Assembly (NCBI GenBank): GCA_030425705.1 | Contig: JAUHZU010000007.1 | Span: 62,001-126,000, forward strand | DNA length: 64,000 nt | Source of the DNA: Phycisphaerae bacterium | GTDB lineage: Bacteria > Planctomycetota > Phycisphaerae > Phycisphaerales > Phycisphaeraceae | Direction: 5' to 3' | In this document: positions 42,443 to 51,264 of the stretch, piece after piece | Numbering within the stretch: the first letter of the stretch is position 1 | How the letters are laid out: each line of letters starts with the position of its first letter | Position numbers and translations under genes: made by a program | Notes under the pieces: model-generated | The model's input: only the letters and a program-made list of their open reading frames with translations | Databases searched by the model: none | What the model was told of the DNA's origin: nothing

Positions 42443-43231
42443 TTATCCGCGTCGCCTCACCTTCGCCGCGATGATCTTCAGGTTCAGCAGCTCGACCAGC
42501 AGCGAGAAGCCCATCGCGAAGTAGATGTACCCGCGCGGGATGTGCTGGTGCAGCCCCTCGGCCACCAGCACGACGCCGATCAGGAGCAGGAACGCCAACG
42601 CCAGCATCTTGAACGTCGGGTGCCGCTCGATGAAGCGCGACAGCGGGCCGGCGAACCCGAGCATCACCGCGATCGCGACGATGATCGCCGAGCTCATGAT
42701 GACCAGCGGCGGCCAGGGCACGCCCGTCAGCGGTACGGCCGCGCTGTGGTAGTCGTTGGGGTTCACCATCCCGACCGCCGTCAGCACCGAGTCGATCGAG
42801 AAGACCAGGTCCAGCAGGACGATCTGCGCGATGACCGCGCCGAACGTGGCGGTGCCGGTCGGCCTGACCGCGTCGGGGTTCCCGTGGGCCATCGCGGCCT
42901 CGATCTTGTGGTGGATCTCCCAGGTCGCCTTGCCGATCAGGAACACCCCGCCGAGGATCAGGATCAGGTCCTTGATCGTGATGTCGTGCCCGTAGGCGGT
43001 GAACAGTGTCGCCTTGTCCAGCGAGACGACCCACGCGATCCCGAACAGCAGGACCAGCCGGCCCGCCGCAGCCATGAGCAGCCCCGTCCGCTGCGCCATC
43101 GGCCGCTTCTCCTCGGGCAGCTTGCCAGAGAGGATCGAGATGAACACGAGGTTGTCGACACCGAGCACGACCTCCAGCGCGGTCAGCGTGAGGAACGCGA
43201 GAAGCGCCTGGGTCGTCAGCAGTTCAGCCAT
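42443..43231 (-). CDS. TerC-family integral membrane protein
   Basis: The 262-residue protein has about seven membrane segments and the TerC signatures: LEVVLGVDNLVFISIL in the first helix and LLDLVFSIDSVLTAVG in the middle, each with the conserved acidic residue. TerC proteins are linked to metal-ion (especially manganese) export and to metalation of secreted proteins. TAGAGT six bases before the ATG, with TTGCGA 17 bases further up, sets a leaderless start. A short minus-strand reading from 42423 to 43034 in another frame is a shadow. Confidence 0.9.
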   Translation of the reverse strand: MAELLTTQALLAFLTLTALEVVLGVDNLVFISILSGKLPEEKRPMAQRTGLLMAAAGRLVLLFGIAWVVSLDKATLFTAYGHDITIKDLILILGGVFLIGKATWEIHHKIEAAMAHGNPDAVRPTGTATFGAVIAQIVLLDLVFSIDSVLTAVGMVNPNDYHSAAVPLTGVPWPPLVIMSSAIIVAIAVMLGFAGPLSRFIERHPTFKMLALAFLLLIGVVLVAEGLHQHIPRGYIYFAMGFSLLVELLNLKIIAAKVRRRG

Positions 43232-43237
43232 GCACGG

Positions 43238-43266
43238 ACTCTAAAGGCACAGCCCATCCGTCGCAA
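43238..43266 (-). promoter_or_regulatory. terC promoter, leaderless type
   Basis: On the minus strand TTGCGA (43266-43261), 17 bases, TAGAGT (43243-43238), then six bases to ATG 43231. This is the clearest leaderless case together with a -35. Confidence 0.6.
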
Positions 43267-43302
43267 ACAACTGCAACCGCAGGCACGGACCGCGACGAAA
43301 CC

Positions 43303-44124
43303 CTATCCGGGGGTGGCGTACCGCCACAGCCGCGCCATCAGGTCGCCGCCGTCACAGTCCACCCCCTGCTTTTGGAAATAGGTACACACCCGGTCGACAT
43401 CGCGCTGCAGCAGGGCGAACGCGTTGGGGTGCTTTAGCGGGTCGACGGTCTGCGGCAGGTCGATGATGACCGGCTCGCCGTCGTCGTAGAGGATGTTATA
43501 GGCCGAGAGGTCGCCGTGGATCCGGCCGTAGGACAGCATCACCTCGAGGTTGTCTTCCAATCGCTTGTAGATACGCACGGCCTCGCTCACTTCCAGCCCG
43601 ACCTCGTGGAGCGTCGGCGCGGCGCGGTGCTCGTCGCCGATGTAGTCCATCATGATCGCGCGTTCGTTGATCGCGACGGGCTCGGGTACGTCACAGCCGG
43701 CATCGAAGAGCTGCTTGAGCGCGCCGTACTCGTGGTGGATCCACGACATCGAGCGGAACGCCTGCCCGATCTTGGTGCGTTTCGCCATGGCGCGTTGGGC
43801 ACGGTTGTCGCGGATGGCCTTGCCCTCACCGTCGACCTCCTCCCGCCCGATGCGGTACAGACCGTCGTTCTTCATCGCCCGGAACTGGCTGGGGCGGTAG
43901 ACCTTCGCGGCGAGCAGGTCGCGTCCGCTGTCGGGGTGGCACCGGCAGCAGTAGACGTTGGCCTCCTTGCCGCCCTTGACCTTGTAGAGGACGTCGGTGA
44001 TCAGCCGGTCGTCGAAGAACTCGCCGAGGGATTCCTCGATCCAGGCCTGCTCGTTGCGGGTGCCGGTGTAGGTGGTGTCGTGGGTGTCGTTGTCGCTGAA
44101 GAGATCGGTCGCGTCGTTGCGCAT
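43303..44124 (-). CDS. RIO-type serine/threonine protein kinase
   Basis: The 273-residue protein is a RIO1-like kinase. It shows the ATP-binding loop KVKGGKEANVYCC, the catalytic loop RIHGDLSAYNILYDDG with the Asp base and Asn, and the metal motif VIIDLPQTVD. RIO1 in archaea and eukaryotes releases 40S-type pre-ribosomes; bacterial members are rarer and of unclear role. Residues 1-40 are acidic and probably flexible. ATG 44124 begins the conserved part. The leader from a promoter at 44357-44330 is about 200 bases and holds a short ORF and a stable hairpin. Confidence 0.88.
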   Translation of the reverse strand: MRNDATDLFSDNDTHDTTYTGTRNEQAWIEESLGEFFDDRLITDVLYKVKGGKEANVYCCRCHPDSGRDLLAAKVYRPSQFRAMKNDGLYRIGREEVDGEGKAIRDNRAQRAMAKRTKIGQAFRSMSWIHHEYGALKQLFDAGCDVPEPVAINERAIMMDYIGDEHRAAPTLHEVGLEVSEAVRIYKRLEDNLEVMLSYGRIHGDLSAYNILYDDGEPVIIDLPQTVDPLKHPNAFALLQRDVDRVCTYFQKQGVDCDGGDLMARLWRYATPG

Positions 44125-44142
44125 GGGATAAGTCGCCAAACG

Positions 44143-44164
44143 GGGTTCAAGGGGGTTTGAACCC
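44143..44164 (-). promoter_or_regulatory. hairpin in the RIO-kinase leader
   Basis: GGGTTCAA and TTGAACCC (8 pairs, perfect) close a six-base loop, 18 bases upstream of the RIO start codon and just after the short upstream ORF. It could hide or expose the start region, or serve as an attenuator; no run of U follows. Confidence 0.55.
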
Positions 44165-44207
44165 GGCGGGCGGCGGCCGACGCTGCTACCAGAAAAGGGG
44201 GTAGGGC

Positions 44208-44273
44208 TCAGCGGCCCGGGCGCACCAAGACACCCGCCGGGACAACGTTCAGAATGGGGGCATGGACATGCAT
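44208..44273 (-). CDS. 21-codon upstream ORF with strong Shine-Dalgarno
   Basis: On the minus strand AAGGAG (44285-44280), six bases, and ATG 44273 form the most canonical ribosome-binding site in the neighbourhood. The frame reads 21 residues, from Met-His-Val-His-Ala-Pro to Val-Arg-Pro-Gly-Arg, then TGA at 44210-44208. It lies between the RIO-kinase promoter and its start codon, 84 bases ahead. A leader peptide that couples translation to the hairpin, or a true microprotein, are both possible. Confidence 0.45.
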   Translation of the reverse strand: MHVHAPILNVVPAGVLVRPGR

Positions 44274-44329
44274 CGTTGTCTCCTTGTGCTGGGGGCGTCG
44301 GTCGCCCGGAACATCCGGGGCGTGCCCAC

Positions 44330-44357
44330 AATGTATCGGCGTTCAACGGCCCGTCAA
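44330..44357 (-). promoter_or_regulatory. RIO-kinase promoter
   Basis: On the minus strand TTGACG (44357-44352), 16 bases, TACATT (44335-44330) is a good sigma-70-like promoter. Transcription would start about 44323, giving a leader of about 200 bases with a GC-rich hairpin (CCCGG/CCGGG, 44304-44318), the short ORF and a second hairpin. The intergenic stretch 44125-44452 is thus fully used. Confidence 0.6.
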
Positions 44358-44438
44358 CAAGAAAAACCTCCAACAAATCCATGAGTCGGGCTGATTTGTC
44401 CACTCATCCAGGCCCCAACAAAACCCATTCCGGGGGCC

Positions 44439-44444
44439 TACAAT
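44439..44444 (+). promoter_or_regulatory. uvrA: -10 box, short-leader type
   Basis: TACAAT ends eight bases before ATG 44453 of uvrA. No clear -35 is visible, and no LexA-like box. Confidence 0.5.
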
Positions 44445-44452
44445 CCTCGCCT

Positions 44453-47410
44453 ATGGCACTCACCGAAATCTCCATCCGCGGCGCCCGTGAGCACAACCTC
44501 AAGGGCATCGACCTCGACATCCCCCGCGACAAGCTGGTCGTCATCACCGGGCTCTCGGGCAGCGGCAAGTCCACCCTCGCCTTCGACACGATCTACGCCG
44601 AGGGACAGCGCAAGTACATGGAGTCGCTGAGCGCGTATGCGCGGCAGTTCCTCGACCAGATGCAGAAGCCCGATGTCGAGTCGATCGAGGGCCTGCCGCC
44701 GACCATCGCGATCGAGCAGCGGGGCGTCTCGCACAACCCCCGCTCGACCGTCGCGACGACCACGGAGATCTACGACTACCTGCGTCTGCTCTTCGCCCGG
44801 GCCGGGCAGCCGCGTTGCTGGCACGTCGATCCGAAGACGAAGAAGACCTGCGGGCTGCCCATCGAGTCGCAGTCCGCGACGATGATCATCGACCACGTCA
44901 TGGCCCTGCACGAGGGCACCCGGCTGATGGTCCTCGCCCCCGTCATCCGTGGCAAGAAAGGCCACCACAAAGAAGTCTTCGAGGCCATGCTCCGCCAGGG
45001 CTTCGTTCGTGCCCGGGTGGACGGCACGATCATGGACCTGCGCGAGATCACCGAGTCGAAAGCAGGCACCCCCTTCACCACGCAGAAGCAGCGCTACCAG
45101 AAGCACAGCATCGAAGCAGTGGTCGATCGCATTGTCATCCGGCCCGCGGAAGGCGACGTACGCGACCAGAAGGACGCCGACATCGACCCGCTGCGCCAGC
45201 GCGTGGCCGATGCGGTCGAGCTGTCCTTGAAACTTGCCGACGGCCTGGTCATCATCAGTTCGCAGGCCGCAGCCCCCGGCTGGTCCGATGCGCTCTTCAG
45301 CGAGAACTACGCCTGCACCGAGCACCCCGAGTGCTCGCTGGAGGACCTCGAGCCCCGGCTGTTCTCCTTCAACTCGCCCTACGGCGCGTGCCCGACCTGT
45401 GCCGGCCTCGGCACGGTGTTCGAGTTCGACCCGGACCTGGTGGTGCCCGACCCGACGCTGTCGATCGCGGACGGCGCGATCGCGGCCTGGCGGCAGAAGG
45501 GCAGCAAGCGGATGAACGTCTTCTACAGCCGGATGATCCGCAAGCTGTGCCGGAACTTCGACCTCGACAAGGACGTGCCGTTCAAGAAGCTGACCAAGCG
45601 GCAGCAGCGCATCGTCCTCGAAGGCACCAACGACCGCGACACCAAGGAGTTCGGAAAGACCTTCGAGGGCGTCATCCCCAACCTGCAGCGCCGCTTCGAG
45701 ACGACCGACAGCGACTGGGCCAAACAGTTCCTCTCAAGCTACCTCAGCGAATCGCCCTGCGAGACCTGCCACAAGGCCCGGCTGCGGCCCGCGGCGCTGA
45801 ACGTCTTCCTGGAGGCGGATCCGTCCGGCAAGCGCAGGAAGGCGACCCGGCACAACATCGCCGACGTCACCGCGATGACCATCGGAGACGCGGCCGACTT
45901 CTTCGACCGGCTCAGGCTCAATGCCGAGGGAACGCAGATCGCCGAGCCCATCCTCAAGGAGATCAAGGCCCGCCTGGGGTTCATGCTCTCCGTCGGGCTG
46001 GGCTACCTCAACCTCTCGCGTAACACCGGCTCGCTCTCCGGCGGCGAGTCGCAGCGGATCCGCCTCGCCACACAGGTCGGCTCCGGGCTGGTCGGCTGCT
46101 GCTACGTCCTCGACGAACCCACCATCGGACTGCACCAGCGCGACAACGAACGCCTCATCAGAACCCTCCGCCACCTCACCGACATCGGCAACACCGTCCT
46201 CGTCGTCGAGCACGATGAAGACACCATCAACGCCTCGGACTGGCTCATCGACATCGGCCCGGGGCCGGGCCGGCACGGAGGGACCGTCGTCGCGCACGGC
46301 CCGCTCAACGACGTCAAGCTCGACGCCGACTCCCTCACCGCCCGCTACCTCCGCGGCGATGAACAGGTCCACGTCCCCGAGCAGCGCCGCACGCTTAACC
46401 ACGACAAGCCCCTGGGCGTCCGCGGCGCCCGCCACAACAACCTCAAGGGCATCGACGTCGACTTCCCGCTCGGCGGGATCGTCACCGTCACCGGTGTGTC
46501 CGGCAGCGGCAAGTCCACCCTCGTCAACCAGGTCCTGCTCAAAGCCACCAAGAAGAAGCTGCTCGGCTCAAAGGTCCGTCCCGGTGCCCACGATAAGCTC
46601 GTCGGCTGGTCCAACATCGACCGCATCATCGAGGTCGACCAGTCGCCCATCGGCCGGACACCGCGCAGCAACCCCGCGACGTACACCGGCGTGTTCGACC
46701 TGATCCGCGACCTGTTCACGAAGACCAAGGAGTCCAAGATCCGCGGGTACAAGCCCGGCCGGTTCAGCTTCAATGTCAAGGGCGGCCGGTGCGAGGCCTG
46801 CCAGGGCCAGGGGGTCAAGAAGATCGAGATGCACTTCCTGCCGGACGTGTTCGTGCAGTGCGATGTCTGCAAGGGCAAGCGCTACAACCGTGAGACCCTC
46901 GAGATCACCTACCGCGGCAAGACCATCGCGGACGTGCTGGACATGACGATCGAAGAAGCGCTGTCGTTCTTCGACAGCTTCAGTGATGTGAAGCGCCTGC
47001 TCACCGCGCTCAACGATGTCGGCCTCTCTTATGTGCAGCTTGGCCAGGCCAGCACGACCCTGTCCGGGGGCGAGGCCCAGCGGGTGAAGCTCGCGACGGA
47101 GCTGGGCAAGCGCAGCACGGGCCACACGCTGTACGTGCTGGACGAGCCGACGACGGGCCTGCACTTCGCGGACGTGAAGAAGCTGGTGAGTGTGCTGGAC
47201 CGGCTGGCCGATCAGGGCAACACGGTGGTGCTGATCGAGCACAACATGGACGTGATCAAGTGCAGCGACTGGCTGATCGACCTGGGCCCCGAGGGCGGCG
47301 ACCGCGGCGGCACGATCGTGACAGCCGGCACGCCCGAGGACGTGGCGGAGTGTGAAGCGAGCTACACGGGCCAATATCTGCGCGAGCATCTGCCGGCGGT
47401 GGTGGGGTAG
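44453..47410 (+). CDS. uvrA: excinuclease ABC subunit A
   Basis: UvrA finds bulky DNA lesions and loads UvrB in nucleotide excision repair. The 985-residue protein has two ABC ATPase halves: Walker [10 protein letters not shown] (about residue 32) and GVSGSGKST in the second half, and signatures [12 protein letters not shown] and [12 protein letters not shown]. Zinc modules are visible as [19 protein letters not shown] and [11 protein letters not shown] with [12 protein letters not shown] 44453 gives the normal start [20 protein letters not shown]; the frame upstream to 44276 is non-coding leader. It is divergent from the RIO kinase gene. Confidence 0.98.
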   Translation: MALTEISIRGAREHNLKGIDLDIPRDKLVVITGLSGSGKSTLAFDTIYAEGQRKYMESLSAYARQFLDQMQKPDVESIEGLPPTIAIEQRGVSHNPRSTVATTTEIYDYLRLLFARAGQPRCWHVDPKTKKTCGLPIESQSATMIIDHVMALHEGTRLMVLAPVIRGKKGHHKEVFEAMLRQGFVRARVDGTIMDLREITESKAGTPFTTQKQRYQKHSIEAVVDRIVIRPAEGDVRDQKDADIDPLRQRVADAVELSLKLADGLVIISSQAAAPGWSDALFSENYACTEHPECSLEDLEPRLFSFNSPYGACPTCAGLGTVFEFDPDLVVPDPTLSIADGAIAAWRQKGSKRMNVFYSRMIRKLCRNFDLDKDVPFKKLTKRQQRIVLEGTNDRDTKEFGKTFEGVIPNLQRRFETTDSDWAKQFLSSYLSESPCETCHKARLRPAALNVFLEADPSGKRRKATRHNIADVTAMTIGDAADFFDRLRLNAEGTQIAEPILKEIKARLGFMLSVGLGYLNLSRNTGSLSGGESQRIRLATQVGSGLVGCCYVLDEPTIGLHQRDNERLIRTLRHLTDIGNTVLVVEHDEDTINASDWLIDIGPGPGRHGGTVVAHGPLNDVKLDADSLTARYLRGDEQVHVPEQRRTLNHDKPLGVRGARHNNLKGIDVDFPLGGIVTVTGVSGSGKSTLVNQVLLKATKKKLLGSKVRPGAHDKLVGWSNIDRIIEVDQSPIGRTPRSNPATYTGVFDLIRDLFTKTKESKIRGYKPGRFSFNVKGGRCEACQGQGVKKIEMHFLPDVFVQCDVCKGKRYNRETLEITYRGKTIADVLDMTIEEALSFFDSFSDVKRLLTALNDVGLSYVQLGQASTTLSGGEAQRVKLATELGKRSTGHTLYVLDEPTTGLHFADVKKLVSVLDRLADQGNTVVLIEHNMDVIKCSDWLIDLGPEGGDRGGTIVTAGTPEDVAECEASYTGQYLREHLPAVVG

Positions 47411-47505
47411 TGTCGGCGATTCGTGCAGTTCCTGCACCCCCAAACTCCCTGTACCCGACCGACGTAGAGTAGGATAAGAGCTATCTCATCCTTGGAGCCC
47501 GCGCC

Positions 47506-48180
47506 ATGATCCTCACGCCTTCCGAACTGACCCGGCGTCGATTCCTCCGCTCCGCGACGGCGACGTGCGCGGCGCTCTATGCCCCTGGGGTGTTTGCGGA
47601 GCTGCTGACGCGGACGCCGGCGCAGACCGAGGGGCCGTTCTACCCCGACCGGATGCCACTGGACACCGACAACGACCTGCTGATCCTGAACGACAGCATC
47701 ACCCCTGCGGTCGGCGAGGTCACGCACCTGACCGGGCAGATCCTCGACGCCAACGGCGAGCCGATCCGCAACGCACTGGTCGAGATCTGGCAGACCGACA
47801 ACAACGGCATCTACCGCCACACCCGCGACCGCGACCAGGACAAGCGTGACGAAAACTTCCAGTCCTACGGCCGGTTCTCCACCGACCGGGAAGGACGGTA
47901 TTACTTCCGCACGATCAAACCTGTTCCGTACCCCGGCCGGACGCCGCACATCCACTACAAGGTCAGCAAAGGCGAGGACCACCTGCTGACGACGCAGTGC
48001 TACGTGCGTGGCCACGAGCTGAACGCGCGCGACGGCATCCTGCGCAGCATACGCGACGAGAAGCAGCGCGAATCCGTGCTGATCGACTTTGCCCCGATCG
48101 AAGATTCGGACACGGGCGAACTCGCGGCGAACTTCGATGTGGTCGTCGGCTGGACGCCCCCGGACGAGCACGAGCACTAG
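47506..48180 (+). CDS. Tat-exported intradiol ring-cleavage dioxygenase
   Basis: The 224-residue protein starts with a twin-arginine signal (TRRRFLRSA, residues 9-17). The mature part has the fold of protocatechuate/catechol intradiol dioxygenases, and the four iron ligands are all present: Tyr103 (NGIYRH), Tyr142 (PVPYPG), His148 and His150 (TPHIHY). It would open catechol-type rings between the two hydroxyls, using non-haem Fe(III). No downstream beta-ketoadipate genes are nearby, so it may act on extracellular aromatic or lignin-like compounds. GGAG lies nine bases before ATG; TAGGAT at 47470-47475 is a possible -10. Confidence 0.85.
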   Translation: MILTPSELTRRRFLRSATATCAALYAPGVFAELLTRTPAQTEGPFYPDRMPLDTDNDLLILNDSITPAVGEVTHLTGQILDANGEPIRNALVEIWQTDNNGIYRHTRDRDQDKRDENFQSYGRFSTDREGRYYFRTIKPVPYPGRTPHIHYKVSKGEDHLLTTQCYVRGHELNARDGILRSIRDEKQRESVLIDFAPIEDSDTGELAANFDVVVGWTPPDEHEH

Positions 48181-48350
48181 TTACGGCGAACCCAGCCGTA
48201 GCAGGGCCGGGTGTCCGGTCGAACCGGTCTGCCGGCTATCGGGTTTGGGTAGATTCGTCGTGGCGTTTGACACCCCCGGCGGCGGGTCTAACCTATGGGG
48301 CCCTATCGGGCGGACCGCCGCCCACCCCCGACCGACCCGGAGACGCCGAC

Positions 48351-48749
48351 GTGGCCAGCACTTTTAACTGCACCCTGACGACCCCCGAGCACGAGTTGTT
48401 CAGCCGGGAGGTCTCGTACGTCGATCTGCCGGCCCACGACGGGCAGGTCGGCATCCTCGCGAACCGGGCCCCGATGCTGGTCAAGCTGGGCTACGGCGCG
48501 CTGACGCTCAAGGACGCCTCGGGGGCCGAGACGGCGATGTTCATCGGCGGCGGGTTTGCACAGGTCAAGGGCGGGGGCGTCGAGGTGCTCACCGATGAGG
48601 CCCGCAAGCTGGACGAGTTGACCAAGGCGGAAGCCGACGAGGCCATGTCCAATGCGCAGGCGCTGGAGGGTGCGAGCCCGGCCGACGCGGCCCGCAAGCA
48701 GCGCGAGACCGAGCGTGCCCGCGCGATGCAGCGTCTGACCGCGGGCTGA
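48351..48749 (+). CDS. atpC: F-type ATP synthase epsilon subunit
   Basis: The 132-residue protein has the epsilon beta-sandwich (FNCTLTTPEHELFSREVSYV, LPAHDGQVGILANRAPMLV, GYGALTLKDASG, then FIGGGFAQVKGGGVEVLTD) and a C-terminal helical tail. It regulates and couples the F1 motor to the membrane ring. The start is a GTG at 48351, nine bases after GGAG; the frame further up belongs to the dioxygenase region. In most bacteria atpC follows atpD; here it stands alone between the dioxygenase and mrdA. Confidence 0.92.
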   Translation: MASTFNCTLTTPEHELFSREVSYVDLPAHDGQVGILANRAPMLVKLGYGALTLKDASGAETAMFIGGGFAQVKGGGVEVLTDEARKLDELTKAEADEAMSNAQALEGASPADAARKQRETERARAMQRLTAG

Positions 48750-48914
48750 TCCGACCGGCGGTCCCCTGCGATACAACCAACGATCCACCGCACGTCCCGC
48801 CAGCGCAACACCCGCTGCCGTCTTATGTCCTGCGCCCTAAGATATGCCCGATAATACACCGTCACCGGGCCCGGGGATACGGGCCGCCGGCGGCGACCGA
48901 GTTGAGCCGACCCG

Positions 48915-51239
48915 ATGCGTTCCACGCTGCGCGATGCCATCCCGAGCATGTTCCACCGCCGGCTCCTGCTGCTGGGGCTGACGGCAGTGGTCGTGATGGC
49001 GGTGCTGACCGGCGCGGCGACCCGGCTGACGACCGGGCGCTCCGCGGCCGAGGCCCGCGCGGCGTCCGAGGGCCGGCTGCAGACCACCCAACTCATCTCG
49101 ACCCGCCGCGGCGCGATCCTTGACCGTTACGGGCGGGTCCTGGCGCAGGACGAGCCGGGCTGGCAGGTCGCGGTGCATTTCAGCGTCATCACCGGTGAGT
49201 GGGCGACGACGCAGGCCAAGACCGACGCCCGACGGGACCGCCTGGCCTGGGAGGCGATGGGGGATGCCGAGCGCGAGCAGCGCGTCCGCGACCTGCGGGC
49301 CGAGTACCAGCGGCAGGTCGAGGAGATGTTCCGCACCCTGGCGGAGGTGTCCGGCGTTGGGCGTGACCGGGTGCGCCTTCGGCGGGACCGCATCATCCGC
49401 AGTGTCCACGACCTGCAGGCCTACCTCTGGCGGGTCTGGCAGCGGCAGGAAGAACAGCAGCGCGGCGAGCCCGTCGCGCTGGAGGAGGTCGCCCAGCCCA
49501 TCGGCGAGGAGACCGCGCACCACGTCATCGTCAGCGACCTGAACGAGGCCCAGCGCCTGCTTATCGAGGGCTTCATCGCCGAGGGCCGACAGCCCGGTGA
49601 CGCCTCGGGGCTGTCGGTGACCCAGCGGGTGTGGCGCGAGGTCGAGTTGCGTCGGCCGACCGTCCGGCGGTACCCGATGGAGACGATCCGGGTGAAGCTG
49701 GACCGGTCCACGCTGCCCAGCCCACTCGCGAGTGACGAGCCGGTGGAGATGGAAGTCAGCGGCGTCGGCCTGCATTTGATCGGGATGATGCGCGAGACGT
49801 GGCGTGAGGATGTCGCGCTGCAGCCATTCACCCGCCGCGGCGCGGAGCCGGACCTCTACGGCTACCGGGTGGGCGACCAGATGGGGCGGGCGGGGCTGGA
49901 ACTGTCGATGGAGCAGACGCTGCGCGGGGCACGCGGCATCCGCAGGATAAATGTCGATACCGGCGCGGTCGAGAGCGAGACCCTGCCGGTGCCCGGCGAG
50001 AACATCCTGTTGTCGATCGACATCCTGCTGCAGGCGCACATCCAGGCGCTGATGTCGCCGTCGTTCGGGCTCATGCGGACCCAGCCCTGGCACCTCGGCC
50101 CGGACGCGGACCCGACGCTGCTGGGCACGCCGCTCAACGGCGCGGCCGTCGTTATCGATATCGCGTCTGGCGATATCCTGGCCGCGGTGAGCATGCCCGC
50201 CGCCCCGCGGACGGTCCTGGAGGAAGACCCGGAACTGCTCTGGCGCGACCCGGTCAACCAGCCGATGGTCAACCGCGCGTTGGCCCGCCCCTACCAGCCG
50301 GGCTCGACGCTCAAGCCGCTGGCGCTGGTCGCCGCGGTGAGCGACGGCGTGCTCCACGAGGGCGAACTGGTCCACTGCGCCGGCCACCTCTGGCCCGACA
50401 AGCCGATGGTGTACCGCGACTGGTACTACAAGCTGACGGGCCTGCCCTTCGGTGATATCGACGGGGTCGAGGCCGTGGCACGCTCGTCCAACGTCTTCTT
50501 CGGGATCATGGCCCAGCGCCTCATGGACCGGATAGAGTTCGAACGCCTGCCCTGGTGGTACGACCGGTTCGGGCTCGGGCAGACGCACGACATCGCGCTG
50601 TCCGAGGAGTCGCCCGGCGCGCTGGGGCCCGGCAACCGCGACATCCAGCGCAGCGATATCGAGTTTATGGCTATCGGGCAGGGGCCGGTGTCCTGCACAC
50701 CGCTGCAGATCGTGACCGCGTATGCCCGGCTGGTCGGCGGCGACATGCGGCGCGAGCCCCGGCTGGTCGTCGCGCCCGAGCCGCCGCGCGGCGACGAGGT
50801 CTTCGAGCCCACGCCGCCCGGCCCCTCGCCGACCGCGGTCGCGATGGTGCTCGAGGGGATGCGCCAGGGGGCGAGCACCCGCGACGGGACGACGCACCAC
50901 ATCACCCACGACCCCAGCGGGATGCACTACGAGCCGATCTTCAACGTCGAGGGCGTCACGGTGATGGCCAAGTCCGGCACGGCCGACCCCGGCAGCCGGT
51001 GGATCGACCTGGACCTGGACGGCGAGGTCGACCGCCCCGACGAGATCGACAGCGCCCCCCGCGACCACGCCTGGGCGGTCGTCCTGGTTCAGCCCGATGG
51101 CGCACCCCGTCCGACGCACGCGGTCGCCGTCGTCGTGGAGTATGCGGGCTCAGGCGGGCGGGTGGCCGGGCCCGTCGCCAACCAGATCGTCCACGCGCTT
51201 AAGCTGCACCAGTACCTCCAGTGGCCGCCGGTCCGCTAG
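48915..51239 (+). CDS. mrdA: penicillin-binding protein 2 (elongation transpeptidase)
   Basis: This 774-residue protein is a class B PBP, anchored by one N-terminal segment (about 16-35). The N-terminal pedestal carries RRGAILDRYGRVLAQD. The transpeptidase domain has SxxK at Ser464-Lys467 (GSTLKPL), SxN at 524-526 (SSN) and the KTG-type motif as KSGT (686-689). It crosslinks lateral-wall peptidoglycan with RodA, whose gene is next. It is longer than E. coli PBP2 by about 140 residues, because of a charged, Arg/Glu-rich insertion (residues 90-200) in the pedestal. A peptidoglycan wall is therefore expected. Gene order mrdA-rodA is conserved. Confidence 0.93.
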   Translation: MRSTLRDAIPSMFHRRLLLLGLTAVVVMAVLTGAATRLTTGRSAAEARAASEGRLQTTQLISTRRGAILDRYGRVLAQDEPGWQVAVHFSVITGEWATTQAKTDARRDRLAWEAMGDAEREQRVRDLRAEYQRQVEEMFRTLAEVSGVGRDRVRLRRDRIIRSVHDLQAYLWRVWQRQEEQQRGEPVALEEVAQPIGEETAHHVIVSDLNEAQRLLIEGFIAEGRQPGDASGLSVTQRVWREVELRRPTVRRYPMETIRVKLDRSTLPSPLASDEPVEMEVSGVGLHLIGMMRETWREDVALQPFTRRGAEPDLYGYRVGDQMGRAGLELSMEQTLRGARGIRRINVDTGAVESETLPVPGENILLSIDILLQAHIQALMSPSFGLMRTQPWHLGPDADPTLLGTPLNGAAVVIDIASGDILAAVSMPAAPRTVLEEDPELLWRDPVNQPMVNRALARPYQPGSTLKPLALVAAVSDGVLHEGELVHCAGHLWPDKPMVYRDWYYKLTGLPFGDIDGVEAVARSSNVFFGIMAQRLMDRIEFERLPWWYDRFGLGQTHDIALSEESPGALGPGNRDIQRSDIEFMAIGQGPVSCTPLQIVTAYARLVGGDMRREPRLVVAPEPPRGDEVFEPTPPGPSPTAVAMVLEGMRQGASTRDGTTHHITHDPSGMHYEPIFNVEGVTVMAKSGTADPGSRWIDLDLDGEVDRPDEIDSAPRDHAWAVVLVQPDGAPRPTHAVAVVVEYAGSGGRVAGPVANQIVHALKLHQYLQWPPVR

Positions 51240-51264
51240 TCTGTCGCTGTTCGCCTACGCTCCC

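Noticed and set aside
48837-51119. 760-residue minus-strand open frame
   Set aside because: It is the antisense shadow of mrdA, whose SxxK, SxN and KSGT motifs are intact. It has His/Arg/Asp-rich low-complexity composition.
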